The notes under the pieces were generated by a model. The model saw only the letters and a program-made list of their open reading frames with translations, had not been told where the DNA came from and made no database searches. A stretch of 64,000 nt of DNA. Source: Streptomyces parvulus. GTDB lineage: Bacteria > Actinomycetota > Actinomycetes > Streptomycetales > Streptomycetaceae. This document shows positions 16,646 to 25,210 of the stretch, piece by piece (within the stretch, counting starts at the first letter, position 1; each line of letters opens with the position of its first letter). Both the position numbers and the translations under genes were made by a program. The stretch is taken from assembly GCF_014648855.1 (NCBI RefSeq), contig NZ_BMRX01000016.1:124001-188000 (forward strand), read 5' to 3'.

Positions 16646-18586
16646 ATGTCTCACCTCCGCGCCCCGACCGCGCGCGCAGACCGCCGCGAGGGCGGGCGGC
16701 ACGGCCGGCCGGCCCCCCGCACCGCCCCCGCGCTGCCCGAGACCCACATACGGCCCCAACTCCTGCGTCTGGCCGTGCTGCCACCGGTCGCCGTCGCCCT
16801 CAGCGGCTGCGCGGTCGTGCTGTTCACCGTCCGCTCCACCGGCGTCCGGCCCGGCCCGGTGCTGTGGGCCGTGGTGGCCGGCGCCCTCTCGGTGACCGCC
16901 GCGGCCGTCGTCATCGCCGCCGTCGCCGCCGACCGCGCCGCCCGCTCCGTGCACGAACGCGTCGGTGCCCTGCGCCGCAGCACCGCCCGGGGCGAGGGCG
17001 ACCTGCGCGCCGTGGTCGAGGCGCTGCGCCGCGGCGAGCAGCCGCCCCGGCGCAAGCCGCGCGGCGGGCCGCCCGACGACGCCGACGACTTCGAACTGCT
17101 CGCCGCCGACCTCTCCCGCGCCCACGACGGCGCCGTCACCGCCGTCGTCCGGGCCGCCCAGCTCTCCAGCCAGGCGGGCAGCGAGCAGAAGCTGGAGGTC
17201 TTCGTCAACCTCGCCCGGCGCCTCCAGTCGCTGGTGCACCGCGAGATCTCCATCCTGGACGAGCTGGAGAACGAGATCGAGGACCCCGACCTCCTCAAGG
17301 GCCTCTTCCACGTCGACCACCTCGCCACCCGCATCCGCCGCCACGCCGAGAACCTCGCCGTGCTCGGCGGCGCCGTCTCCCGGCGCCAGTGGAGCAACCC
17401 GGTCGACATGACCGAGGTCCTCCGCTCGGCCATCGCCGAGGTCGAGCAGTACTCCAGGGTCCGGCTCGTCCCGCCGATCGACGGCACCCTGCGCGGCCAC
17501 GCCGTCGCCGACGTCATCCACCTCCTGGCCGAACTGGTGGAGAACGCCACCCTGTTCTCCGCCCCGCAGACCCAGGTGCTGATGCGGGCCAGCCTCGTCA
17601 CCTCGGGCCTCGCCGTGGAGGTAGAGGACCGCGGACTCGGCATGCCGGCCGCCGAGCAGGCCCGGATGAACGCCCTGCTCGCCGACCCCGACCAGGTCAA
17701 CGTCGCCCACCTGCTGGCGGACGGCCGCATCGGACTGTTCGTCGTGTCCCAGCTCGCCAAGCGGCACGGCATCACCGTCCGGCTCCAGACCAACATCTAC
17801 GGCGGCGTGCAGGCCGTACTGGTCGTCCCGCAGGCCCTGTTGGGCGCGGAGCCCGGCGCCCTCCCCGGCGCCGCGACGGGGCCGGTCCCCGCCGTCACCG
17901 GCGAACCCGCGCCCGTACCCCCGCCCCGGCAGCAGACGCCGCCGACGGCACCGCCCGCGACGCCGCCGGCAACTCCGCCGAGGACGGCGCCCGTTCCGGA
18001 CGCCCCGGTCGCGGTCGCCCCCGTGGCCGCCGCTCCCGCCGCTCCACCGGCGGCCACCGTGCCGGTCCCCGCCGCACCCGGCACCGCACCGCAGCACGCT
18101 CGCCCGGCCCGGCCGCGCACCGCCGCCGAGGGTGAACCCCTGCCGCTGCCCGTGCGCGGCACCCACCGCCACCGGCCCACCCCGGCCGCCGCCGTCCCGG
18201 GGGTGCGCCCCGAGGACCGCGCCGTCCTCGCCGAACACGCCGACGCCCCGCCCGTACCGCGCCACAGCGCCGTCCGCGGCACCATGGGCAAACCCCAACT
18301 GCCCCGCCGCCGCGCCCAGGAGCACCTCGTACCCCAACTGCGCGGCGGCCCGGCCCCCCGCCAGGAACCCGAGACGTACACCGGGCACGACCCCGGCCTG
18401 ATGGCGGCCTTCCAGCGCGGCATCGGCCTCGCGGAGACCCAGCAGCACCGGGAACCCGCACCACCGGCACCGGCCCGCGCGGACCCCCTCCACCTGGCAC
18501 CCGCGCCCACCGCGCCGCCCCACCCGGCCGCACCGCACCTGGAGCCCACCCCCATGGAGCCGACCCCCCGGGACTCGTCCGGATGA
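16646..18586 (+). CDS. cvnA: Conservon protein CvnA, histidine-kinase-like membrane sensor
   Basis: The 646-residue protein has two membrane helices near the N-terminus (LLRLAVLPPVAVALSGCAVV and VLWAVVAGALSVTAAAVVIA) and a helical linker. A kinase-type ATPase domain follows: an N-box VIHLLAELVENATLFS, VEDRGLGM as G1, and GLFVVSQLAKRHGI as G2. The final ~240 residues are a Pro/Ala-rich tail. CvnA proteins pair with CvnB-D in a membrane complex likened to eukaryotic G-protein-coupled sensing in Streptomyces. The ATG follows GAGGA at good spacing. It is the first gene of a five-gene operon. The signal sensed is unknown. Confidence 0.9.
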   Translation: MSHLRAPTARADRREGGRHGRPAPRTAPALPETHIRPQLLRLAVLPPVAVALSGCAVVLFTVRSTGVRPGPVLWAVVAGALSVTAAAVVIAAVAADRAARSVHERVGALRRSTARGEGDLRAVVEALRRGEQPPRRKPRGGPPDDADDFELLAADLSRAHDGAVTAVVRAAQLSSQAGSEQKLEVFVNLARRLQSLVHREISILDELENEIEDPDLLKGLFHVDHLATRIRRHAENLAVLGGAVSRRQWSNPVDMTEVLRSAIAEVEQYSRVRLVPPIDGTLRGHAVADVIHLLAELVENATLFSAPQTQVLMRASLVTSGLAVEVEDRGLGMPAAEQARMNALLADPDQVNVAHLLADGRIGLFVVSQLAKRHGITVRLQTNIYGGVQAVLVVPQALLGAEPGALPGAATGPVPAVTGEPAPVPPPRQQTPPTAPPATPPATPPRTAPVPDAPVAVAPVAAAPAAPPAATVPVPAAPGTAPQHARPARPRTAAEGEPLPLPVRGTHRHRPTPAAAVPGVRPEDRAVLAEHADAPPVPRHSAVRGTMGKPQLPRRRAQEHLVPQLRGGPAPRQEPETYTGHDPGLMAAFQRGIGLAETQQHREPAPPAPARADPLHLAPAPTAPPHPAAPHLEPTPMEPTPRDSSG

Positions 18587-18669
18587 ACGCCCCCGCGACC
18601 ACCCCCCACGCCCCGCACCCCACGACCAGCGCTCCCGCAGACCTTCGCACCCCAAGGAGTCGATCCACC

Positions 18670-19104
18670 ATGGCCAGCGATGCGCCCACCGGCCAAGTTT
18701 CCGACCTCGACTGGCTGATGAGCGGCCTCGTGCAGCGCGTGCCGCACACGAGCAGCGCGGTGCTCCTGTCCTGCGACGGCCTGGTGAAGTCCGTGCACGG
18801 TCTCGACGCCGACAGCGCCGACCACATGGCGGCCCTCGCCTCCGGCCTGTACTCCCTCGGCCGCAGCGCCGGCGTCCGCTTCGGCGACGGCGGCGACGTA
18901 CGGCAGGTCGTCGTCGAACTCGACTCCACGCTGCTCTTCGTCACCACCGCCGGATCCGGCACGTGCCTGGCCGTACTGGCCGGCCGGGAGGCCGACGCGG
19001 CCGTGCTCGGCTACGAGATGGCCATGCTGGTCAAGAGCGTCCGCCCGTACCTCGTCACCGCGCCCCGGCAGCACGCCGTCGAACCCCCGGCGATGAGGCC
19101 TTGA
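18670..19104 (+). CDS. cvnB: Conservon protein CvnB, roadblock/LC7 domain
   Basis: This 144-residue single-domain protein matches the roadblock/LC7 fold of MglB-like GTPase regulators: LDWLMSGLVQRVPHTSSAVL, DGLVKSVHGL and LGYEMAMLVKSVRPYL. In conservons it partners the small GTPase CvnD and links it to CvnA. The ATG at 18670 is chosen because AAGGAG lies 10 bases upstream. An in-frame ATG at 18583, overlapping the cvnA stop, would add a Pro/Thr-rich leader. The cvnC reading frame follows directly. Confidence 0.92.
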   Translation: MASDAPTGQVSDLDWLMSGLVQRVPHTSSAVLLSCDGLVKSVHGLDADSADHMAALASGLYSLGRSAGVRFGDGGDVRQVVVELDSTLLFVTTAGSGTCLAVLAGREADAAVLGYEMAMLVKSVRPYLVTAPRQHAVEPPAMRP

Positions 19105-19106
19105 GG

Positions 19107-19481
19107 GTGGCCTCGGCCGGCGACGGGCCCTGGCTCGACGACGCCGCCGGACGGCTGGTACGCCCCTTCACCGTCAGCAACGGCCGTACCCGGCCCACCG
19201 TCGCGCTCGACCTGATGTCCCAGGTCATGGCCACGGGGACGACCCCCCTCGGCTACCTCGGACCCGAGCACACGCAGGTACTCGACCTGTGCCGGGCGCC
19301 GCTCCCCGTCGCCGAACTGGCCGCGCACCTGCGGCTCCCGGTCGCGGTCACCAAGGTGCTGCTCTCGGACCTCGTCGACTGCGGCGCGCTGACCACCAAA
19401 CCCCCCGCCGCGTTCCACCACAACCCCACGGACCGGGCCCTTCTGGAGGCAGTGCTCGATGGACTACGACGACAGCTCTGA
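19107..19481 (+). CDS. cvnC: Conservon protein CvnC, DUF742
   Basis: A 124-residue DUF742 protein with RLVRPFTVSNGRTRP near the start and a winged-helix-like C-terminal half (ICRAPLPVAELA-type segment, here CRAPLPVAELAAHLRLPVAV, then VLLSDLVDCGAL). Conservon studies place it in the complex with CvnA, B and D. Its precise role is unknown. The GTG at 19107 comes two bases after the cvnB stop. A TTG at 19101 overlapping that stop is the alternative. Its last 23 bases overlap cvnD. Confidence 0.9.
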   Translation: MASAGDGPWLDDAAGRLVRPFTVSNGRTRPTVALDLMSQVMATGTTPLGYLGPEHTQVLDLCRAPLPVAELAAHLRLPVAVTKVLLSDLVDCGALTTKPPAAFHHNPTDRALLEAVLDGLRRQL

Positions 19482-20088
19482 CCACGCCCACGGCGACCGC
19501 GCCGACCCGTTCCCCACCGCCCTGAAGATCCTCGTGGCGGGCGGGTTCGGCGTCGGCAAGACGACCTTCGTCGGCGCCGTCAGCGAGATCGCGCCGCTGA
19601 GCACGGAGGAACTGCTCACCACGGTCAGCGCCGCGACCGACAACCTCGACGGAATCGAGAACAAACAAGAGACCACCGTGGCCATGGACTTCGGCCGCAT
19701 CACCCTCGACCCGGAACACGTCCTGTACCTGTTCGGCACCCCCGGCCAGGAACGCTTCTGGTTCATGTGGGACGAGCTGTGCGAGGGCGCGCTCGGGGCG
19801 GTGATCATCGCCGACACCCGCCGGCTGGACGAGTCCTTCGCCGCCGTCGACTTCTTCGAGGAACGCGGCCTCGGCTTCGTGGTCGCGATCAACGAGTTCG
19901 ACGGCTCCCACCGCTACGACCCCGAGGAGGTGCGCGCCGCCATGGACCTGCACCCCGAGATCCCCATCGTGCGCTGCGACGCCCGGATCTCCAGCTCCGG
20001 AGTACAGACCCTGCTCACCCTCGTCCGCCACCTGATCGCCCACACGCCGGCCCCCACCACGGGGTACGGCGCCGGAGCCCGCCCATGA
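19459..20088 (+). CDS. cvnD: Conservon protein CvnD, small Ras-like GTPase
   Basis: The 209-residue protein has the P-loop GGFGVGKTTFVGA (about residues 29-41), a switch-2-like YLFGTPGQERFWFMWDEL and the AINEFDG guanine-binding segment. It should bind and hydrolyse GTP and act as the output switch of the conservon, regulated by CvnB. It overlaps cvnC by 23 bases and the next gene by ATGA, so the operon is tightly coupled. Confidence 0.93.
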   Translation: MDYDDSSDHAHGDRADPFPTALKILVAGGFGVGKTTFVGAVSEIAPLSTEELLTTVSAATDNLDGIENKQETTVAMDFGRITLDPEHVLYLFGTPGQERFWFMWDELCEGALGAVIIADTRRLDESFAAVDFFEERGLGFVVAINEFDGSHRYDPEEVRAAMDLHPEIPIVRCDARISSSGVQTLLTLVRHLIAHTPAPTTGYGAGARP

Positions 20089-20660
20089 CCTACGACCCGC
20101 CGCGCCCGGCCGGACGCCTGCTGCTCACCCCCGAGGACCGGGAGGCACCCGCCCGGGTGCGACGGCTGCGCCGGCTCGGCCTGGTGGAACGCCCCGACCC
20201 CGCCCTCGACAGCTTCGCCGCGCACCTCGCCGGCCTCGCCGAGGCGCCGTACGGGATGGTCAACTTCCTGGTCGAGGACGGGCAGTTCTTCGCGGGCCTG
20301 CGGGTCCCCGACACCCCGCCCGCGAGCCGGGGCGTCGGGGCCAGACCGGAGTTCGGCCGCGTCCAGCCCCGCGACCACGGCTTCTGCCCCCACGTCGTGG
20401 TCCGGCGCAAGGCCCTCGTCCTGGAGGACGTGCGCGACTACCCGCGCTTCGCCGGAAACCCGGTCGTCGACGAGTTCGGCATCCGCTCCTACCTCGGCGC
20501 CCCGCTCATCGACAGCACCGGCACCGTCCTCGGCACGGTGTCCGCCGCCGACGTGCGGCCCCGGACCTGGGGCACGGCGGGCCTGGCGACGATCAAGTCG
20601 ACGGCGGCCGACCTCGTACGCCGCATCGAGCGCAGCGCCGAGGACGGGCTCCCGCTGTGA
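20085..20660 (+). CDS. GAF-domain protein, fifth gene of the conservon
   Basis: The 191-residue protein is almost entirely one GAF domain (about residues 30-185): LDSFAAHLAGLAEAPYGMVN, a conserved HGFCPHVV segment, DYPRFAGNPVV and GIRSYLGAPLIDSTGTVLG. The FCPHV-type cysteine/histidine pair is common in GAF proteins of this class and could bind a cofactor. No output domain is present, so it may deliver a signal to the CvnA-D complex. Its ATG overlaps the cvnD stop (ATGA). Some conservons carry a cytochrome P450 as an extra gene. Here a GAF protein takes that place. Confidence 0.85.
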   Translation: MTYDPPRPAGRLLLTPEDREAPARVRRLRRLGLVERPDPALDSFAAHLAGLAEAPYGMVNFLVEDGQFFAGLRVPDTPPASRGVGARPEFGRVQPRDHGFCPHVVVRRKALVLEDVRDYPRFAGNPVVDEFGIRSYLGAPLIDSTGTVLGTVSAADVRPRTWGTAGLATIKSTAADLVRRIERSAEDGLPL

Positions 20661-20832
20661 GACGGGCGGGCCCGGGGGCGGCGTGAAGGAAAGCTGCGGC
20701 CGGGCTTAAGAAAGGCTCGATGGACCCGGAGCGGTGCCGTACGGCAGATTGCAGTGCGATCCCCTCCCCTCCCCGGACGCGGGCCTCCTCGGCGTGCGCG
20801 GTCCCGGGCCTCACCCGTCAGGAGCCGTAGCG

Positions 20833-21861
20833 TTGAAGGCGCTGGTCAAGGAGAAGGCGGAGCCCGGTCTGTGGCTCGCGGACGTGCCCGAGCCCGCCGT
20901 CGGACCCGGTGACGTCCTCATCAAGGTGCTGCGCACCGGCATCTGCGGCACCGACCTGCACATCCGGGCCTGGGACGGCTGGGCGCGGCAGGCCATCCGC
21001 ACCCCGCTCGTCGTCGGACACGAGTTCGTCGGCGAGGTCGTCGAGACCGGCCGGGACGTCACCGAGATCAAGCCCGGCGACCGGGTCAGCGGCGAGGGCC
21101 ACCTGGTGTGCGGCAAGTGCCGCAACTGCCTGGCCGGCCGGCGCCACCTGTGCCGCGCCACCGTCGGGCTCGGCGTCGGCCGCGACGGGGCCTTCGCCGA
21201 GTACGTCGCCCTGCCCGCCGGCAACGTATGGGTGCACCGCGTCCCCGTCGACCTCGACGTCGCCGCGATCTTCGACCCGTTCGGCAACGCCGTGCACACC
21301 GCGCTGTCCTTCCCGCTGGTCGGCGAGGACGTCCTGATCACCGGCGCCGGACCGATCGGCCTGATGGCCGCCGCCGTCGCCCGGCACGCCGGCGCCCGCA
21401 ACGTCGTGATCACCGACGTCAGCCAGGAGCGCCTGGACCTGGCGCTCAAGGTCGGGGTGAGCCTCGCCCTGGACGTCTCGAAGGCCACCATCGCCGACGG
21501 CCAGCGCGAACTCGGCCTGCGCGAGGGCTTCGACATCGGCCTGGAGATGTCCGGCCGCCCCGAGGCCATGCGCGACATGATCGCCAACATGACGCACGGC
21601 GGCAGGATCGCCATGCTCGGCCTGCCCGCCGAGGAGTTCCCCGTCGACTGGGCCCGGATCGTCACCTCGATGATCACCCTCAAGGGCATCTACGGCCGCG
21701 AGATGTTCGAGACCTGGTACGCGATGTCGGTCCTGCTCGAAGGCGGCCTCGACCTCGCCCCCGTGATCACCGGCCGCTACTCCCACCGCGACTTCGAGGC
21801 CGCGTTCGCCGACGCCGCCAGCGGCCGGGGCGGCAAGGTCATCCTCGACTGGACCGCGTAA
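20833..21861 (+). CDS. tdh: L-threonine 3-dehydrogenase
   Basis: The 342-residue zinc-dependent medium-chain dehydrogenase oxidises L-threonine to 2-amino-3-ketobutyrate with NAD. Visible are the catalytic zinc motif GICGTDLHI and GHEFVGEV, the structural zinc cysteines CGKCRNCLAGRRHLC, and the Rossmann motif ITGAGPIGLMAAAVARHAGA. Length is normal for Tdh. The TTG start follows AGGAG by nine bases. The next gene, 36 bases downstream, is the ligase that uses the unstable product, which fixes the assignment. The 170 bases upstream contain a CTTAAGAAAGG stretch of unknown meaning. Confidence 0.94.
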   Translation: MKALVKEKAEPGLWLADVPEPAVGPGDVLIKVLRTGICGTDLHIRAWDGWARQAIRTPLVVGHEFVGEVVETGRDVTEIKPGDRVSGEGHLVCGKCRNCLAGRRHLCRATVGLGVGRDGAFAEYVALPAGNVWVHRVPVDLDVAAIFDPFGNAVHTALSFPLVGEDVLITGAGPIGLMAAAVARHAGARNVVITDVSQERLDLALKVGVSLALDVSKATIADGQRELGLREGFDIGLEMSGRPEAMRDMIANMTHGGRIAMLGLPAEEFPVDWARIVTSMITLKGIYGREMFETWYAMSVLLEGGLDLAPVITGRYSHRDFEAAFADAASGRGGKVILDWTA

Positions 21862-21897
21862 GCCACCCGCTTTCCCAGGAGCTTAGGAGCTTCTCAG

Positions 21898-23091
21898 ATG
21901 TTCGACTCCGTGCGCGACGACCTGCGCGCCACCCTCGACGAGATCCGCGCCGCCGGACTGCACAAGCCCGAGCGCGTCATCGGCACCCCGCAGTCCGCGA
22001 CGGTGAACGTCACCGCGGGCGGCCGCCCCGGCGAGGTCCTCAACTTCTGCGCCAACAACTACCTCGGCCTCGCCGACCACCCCGAGGTCGTCGCCGCCGC
22101 CCACGAGGCGCTGGACCGCTGGGGCTACGGCATGGCGTCCGTGCGCTTCATCTGCGGCACCCAGGAGGTCCACAAGGAACTGGAGGCCCGGCTCTCCGCG
22201 TTCCTCGGCCAGGAGGACACGATCCTCTACTCCTCCTGCTTCGACGCCAACGGCGGCGTCTTCGAGACCCTGCTCGGCCCGGAGGACGCGGTGATCTCCG
22301 ACGCCCTCAACCACGCCTCGATCATCGACGGCATCCGCCTCAGCAAGGCGAAGCGCCTGCGCTACGCGAACCGCGACATGGCCGACCTGGAGACTCAGCT
22401 CAAGGCGGCCGGCGACGCCCGCCGCAAGCTGATCGTCACCGACGGCGTCTTCTCCATGGACGGCTACGTCGCCCCGCTCGCCGAGATCTGCGACCTCGCC
22501 GACCGCTACGGCGCCATGGTCATGGTCGACGACTCGCACGCCGTCGGCTTCGTCGGCCCCGGCGGCCGCGGCACCCCCGAGCTGCACGGCGTCATGGACC
22601 GCGTCGACATCATCACCGGCACCCTCGGCAAGGCCCTCGGCGGCGCCTCCGGCGGCTACGTCGCCGCCCGCGCGGAGATCGTCGCTCTGCTGCGCCAGCG
22701 GTCCCGGCCCTACCTCTTCTCCAACTCCCTGGCCCCGGTGATCGCCGCCGCCTCCCTGAAGGTCCTCGACCTGCTGGAGTCCGCCGACGACCTGCGCGTC
22801 CGGCTCGCCGAGAACACCGCCCTCTTCCGGAGCCGGATGACCGAGGAGGGCTTCGACATCCTCCCCGGCGACCACGCCATCGCCCCGGTGATGATCGGCG
22901 ACGCCTCCGAGGCGGGCCGCATGGCCGAGCTGCTCCTCGAGCGCGGCGTCTACGTCATCGGCTTCTCCTACCCGGTGGTGCCGCAGGGGCAGGCCCGCAT
23001 CCGCGTCCAGCTCTCCGCCGCGCACTCCACGGCCGACGTGCACCGCGCGGTGGACGCCTTCGTCGCGGCCCGGGAGCAGCTCGCCGCGTGA
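21898..23091 (+). CDS. kbl: Glycine C-acetyltransferase (2-amino-3-ketobutyrate CoA ligase)
   Basis: This 397-residue PLP-dependent alpha-oxoamine synthase converts 2-amino-3-ketobutyrate plus CoA into glycine and acetyl-CoA. Marks are NFCANNYLGLADHPEV, GMASVRFICGTQEVHKELE, the VDDSHAVGFVG segment that holds the ring-binding aspartate, and GTLGKALGGASGGYV with the PLP lysine. AGGAGCTT lies before the ATG. It completes threonine degradation with tdh in a two-gene operon. Confidence 0.95.
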   Translation: MFDSVRDDLRATLDEIRAAGLHKPERVIGTPQSATVNVTAGGRPGEVLNFCANNYLGLADHPEVVAAAHEALDRWGYGMASVRFICGTQEVHKELEARLSAFLGQEDTILYSSCFDANGGVFETLLGPEDAVISDALNHASIIDGIRLSKAKRLRYANRDMADLETQLKAAGDARRKLIVTDGVFSMDGYVAPLAEICDLADRYGAMVMVDDSHAVGFVGPGGRGTPELHGVMDRVDIITGTLGKALGGASGGYVAARAEIVALLRQRSRPYLFSNSLAPVIAAASLKVLDLLESADDLRVRLAENTALFRSRMTEEGFDILPGDHAIAPVMIGDASEAGRMAELLLERGVYVIGFSYPVVPQGQARIRVQLSAAHSTADVHRAVDAFVAAREQLAA

Positions 23092-23120
23092 AACGCCGGT
23101 GACCTGAGAGAATCGATCCC

Positions 23121-24023
23121 GTGATCGAAGCGCGGCGGCTGCACATCCTCCGAGCGGTGGCCGACCACCGCACCGTGACGGCGGCTGCCGCCGCGCTGTA
23201 CCTCACCCCCTCCGCGGTCTCCCAGCAGCTGGCCGCCCTGGAGCAGGAGACCGGCCACCGCCTGGTCGAGCGCGGCGCCAAGGGCGTACGGCTGACCCCC
23301 GCGGGCGAGATCCTGCTGAACCACACCAACGCCGTCCTCGCCCAGCTGGAGCGGGCCGAGGCCGAACTCGCCGCCTACGGCTCGGGCGCCGCCGGCACCG
23401 TCACCGTCGCCTCCTTCGCGACCGGCATCGCGCTGGTCGTCGCGCCCGCGCTGGCCCGCCTCGCCGAGACCGCGCCCGGCATCCGCGTCCGCGTCCAGGA
23501 CGCCGAGGGCGACGCCAGCCTGCCGATGGTCCTGGACCGGCAGGTCGACGTGGCCGTCGCCGTCGAGTACCGCGGGGCGCCGCCCGCCGACGACCCCCGG
23601 CTGACCCACGTCCCGCTGTACGCCGAGCCCTTCGACGCGGTCGTGCCGGTGGCCCACCGCCTCGCCGACGCCGACGTGGTGGCGCTGGCGGAGCTGGCCA
23701 AGGACACCTGGATCGGCCCCTACCCGGGCAACCCGTGCCACGACGTCGTGGTGCTGGCCTGCGAGAGCGCCGGCTTCCAGCCCCGGATGGAGCACTCCTC
23801 GGACGACTTCCGGGCCGTGGTCTCGCTGGCCTCGGCCGACGCCGGGGTCGCGCTGGTCCCGCGCTCGGCGCTGCTCGGCACCGACCTCACCGGTGTGGTG
23901 GTCCGCCCGGTCGACGGGGTCGTGCCCACCCGCCGGGTCTTCGCGGCCGTGCGCCGCGGGGCCGAGGAGCACCCGCTGATCCGCCCGGTCCTCGACGCAC
24001 TCGACGCGGTGGCCCGGACGTGA
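23121..24023 (+). CDS. LysR family transcriptional regulator
   Basis: The 300-residue protein has an N-terminal winged helix (TVTAAAAALYLTPSAVSQQL, about residues 15-40) and a periplasmic-binding-like effector domain to the end (PGNPCHDVVVLACESAGFQP, SADAGVALVPRSAL). It lies 29 bases after kbl in the same direction, so it may be cotranscribed with and control threonine catabolism, but this is inference from position. GTG start at 23121. Confidence 0.9.
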   Translation: MIEARRLHILRAVADHRTVTAAAAALYLTPSAVSQQLAALEQETGHRLVERGAKGVRLTPAGEILLNHTNAVLAQLERAEAELAAYGSGAAGTVTVASFATGIALVVAPALARLAETAPGIRVRVQDAEGDASLPMVLDRQVDVAVAVEYRGAPPADDPRLTHVPLYAEPFDAVVPVAHRLADADVVALAELAKDTWIGPYPGNPCHDVVVLACESAGFQPRMEHSSDDFRAVVSLASADAGVALVPRSALLGTDLTGVVVRPVDGVVPTRRVFAAVRRGAEEHPLIRPVLDALDAVART

Positions 24024-24056
24024 GGCTTCCGTAACCCGGCCGTCTCACATCCGGGA

Positions 24057-24069
24057 TAGCGTCCCGGAC
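24057..24069 (+). promoter_or_regulatory. Leaderless promoter (-10) of the XRE-cupin gene
   Basis: TAGCGT (24057-24062) lies seven bases before the ATG at 24070, and there is no ribosome-binding sequence. That spacing puts the transcription start at or next to the start codon, the arrangement of streptomycete leaderless genes. The same layout occurs at 25198-25203. Confidence 0.65.
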
Positions 24070-24648
24070 ATGAGACACGATGACGGTGCTCCCGACCTCG
24101 TGGACACCCGGCTCGCCGCCCGCCTCGCCGAACTGCGCGCCGAGCACGGCTGGTCGCTGGGGGAGCTGGCGGAGCGCAGCGGGGTGAGCCGGTCCACGCT
24201 GTCCCGGGCCGAGCGGGCGGAGACCAGCCCCACCGCCGCCCAGCTGAACCGCCTGTGCGCGGTCTACGGCCGGACCATGTCCCGGCTGCTCGGCGAGGTC
24301 GAGGCCGGGCCCGCGCTGCTGGTCCGCGCCGACGAGCAGCCCCGGTGGGAGGACGCGGCCGCGGGCTTCGCGCGCCGCTCGGTCTCCCCGCCGCACGCCG
24401 GACTGCGCGGCGAACTCGTCGAGGGGCGGCTCGCCCCGGGCGCCGACCTCGCCTACGACCGGCCGCCCGTCCCCGGCCTGGAACAGCACCTGTGGGTGCT
24501 GGCCGGAGAGCTGGAGGTGACCTCCCAGGACGTCCCGCACCGCCTCGGCACCGGCGACTGCCTGCGGATGCGGGTGTGGGGACCGACCAGGTTCCGGTGC
24601 ACGGGCCCCCGGGAGGCGCGCTACGTGCTGGCGGTGGTGCTGCCGTGA
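24070..24648 (+). CDS. XRE family regulator with C-terminal cupin domain
   Basis: The 192-residue protein pairs an N-terminal helix-turn-helix (about residues 15-70; GWSLGELAERSGVSRSTLSR) with a cupin sensor domain (LEQHLWVLAGELEVTSQDVPHRLGTGDCL split over about 140-175). Regulators of this build sense small molecules and repress nearby genes. The next gene, a GNAT acetyltransferase, starts within its stop codon (GTGA), so the two are coupled and may serve one function, such as inactivating a ligand. Ligand unknown. Confidence 0.9.
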   Translation: MRHDDGAPDLVDTRLAARLAELRAEHGWSLGELAERSGVSRSTLSRAERAETSPTAAQLNRLCAVYGRTMSRLLGEVEAGPALLVRADEQPRWEDAAAGFARRSVSPPHAGLRGELVEGRLAPGADLAYDRPPVPGLEQHLWVLAGELEVTSQDVPHRLGTGDCLRMRVWGPTRFRCTGPREARYVLAVVLP

Positions 24649-25178
24649 TCGTCCGCCGCGTCGACGCGCACCGGCTGACCGGCCTGCTCGGGGAGCTGGC
24701 GGACCTGCTGACCGACGTGGTGGCCGGCGGCGCCTCGGTCGGCTTCCTCGCACCCCTCGGCCGCGACCACGCCCTCGCCTGGTGGACCGCCCGGCTCCGG
24801 GCGGTGGCCGCGGGGGAGCTGGCCGTCTGGGTGGCGCACGAGGGGGGACGGGTGTGCGGGACCGTGAGCCTCGCACTGCCGGACAAGCCCAACAGCCGCC
24901 ACCGCGCCGAACTGGTCAAGCTCATGGTGTCCCCGGCCGACCGCGGCCGGGGCGTCGGACGCCGGCTGCTGACCGCCGCCGAGGAGTCGGCCGCCGGGGC
25001 CGGCCTCACCCTGCTGCACCTCGACACCGAGACCGGCAGCCCCGCCGAGCACCTCTACCGCTCCGCCGGGTGGACCGAGGCCGGCACGATCCCCGGATAC
25101 GCGGCGGACCCGGGCGGCGAACCGAGGCCGACGACGCTCTACTACAAGCGGATCGGCGCCCCCGCCGGCGCCGGGTGA
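24645..25178 (+). CDS. GNAT family N-acetyltransferase
   Basis: This 177-residue protein has the acetyl-CoA-binding signature LVKLMVSPADRGRGVGRRLL (about residues 88-107), a C-terminal YRSAGWTEAG typical of the fold, and no other domain. The acceptor substrate is unknown. It is translationally coupled to the XRE-cupin regulator by a GTGA overlap. GNAT-regulator pairs often modify or detoxify the molecule being sensed. Confidence 0.9.
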   Translation: MIVRRVDAHRLTGLLGELADLLTDVVAGGASVGFLAPLGRDHALAWWTARLRAVAAGELAVWVAHEGGRVCGTVSLALPDKPNSRHRAELVKLMVSPADRGRGVGRRLLTAAEESAAGAGLTLLHLDTETGSPAEHLYRSAGWTEAGTIPGYAADPGGEPRPTTLYYKRIGAPAGAG

Positions 25179-25197
25179 TGTTGTCAGTGGCGGCGGA

Positions 25198-25210
25198 TAG
25201 CGTGCCTGGC
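25198..25210 (+). promoter_or_regulatory. Leaderless promoter (-10) of the MmcQ/YjbR gene
   Basis: TAGCGT (25198-25203) lies seven bases before the ATG at 25211, with no ribosome site between. It supports this ATG over the in-frame ATG at 25178 that overlaps the GNAT stop. Confidence 0.6.

Noticed and set aside
21108..23102. Long frame across tdh and kbl
   Set aside because: Arg-rich shadow in a second frame of two well identified enzymes.
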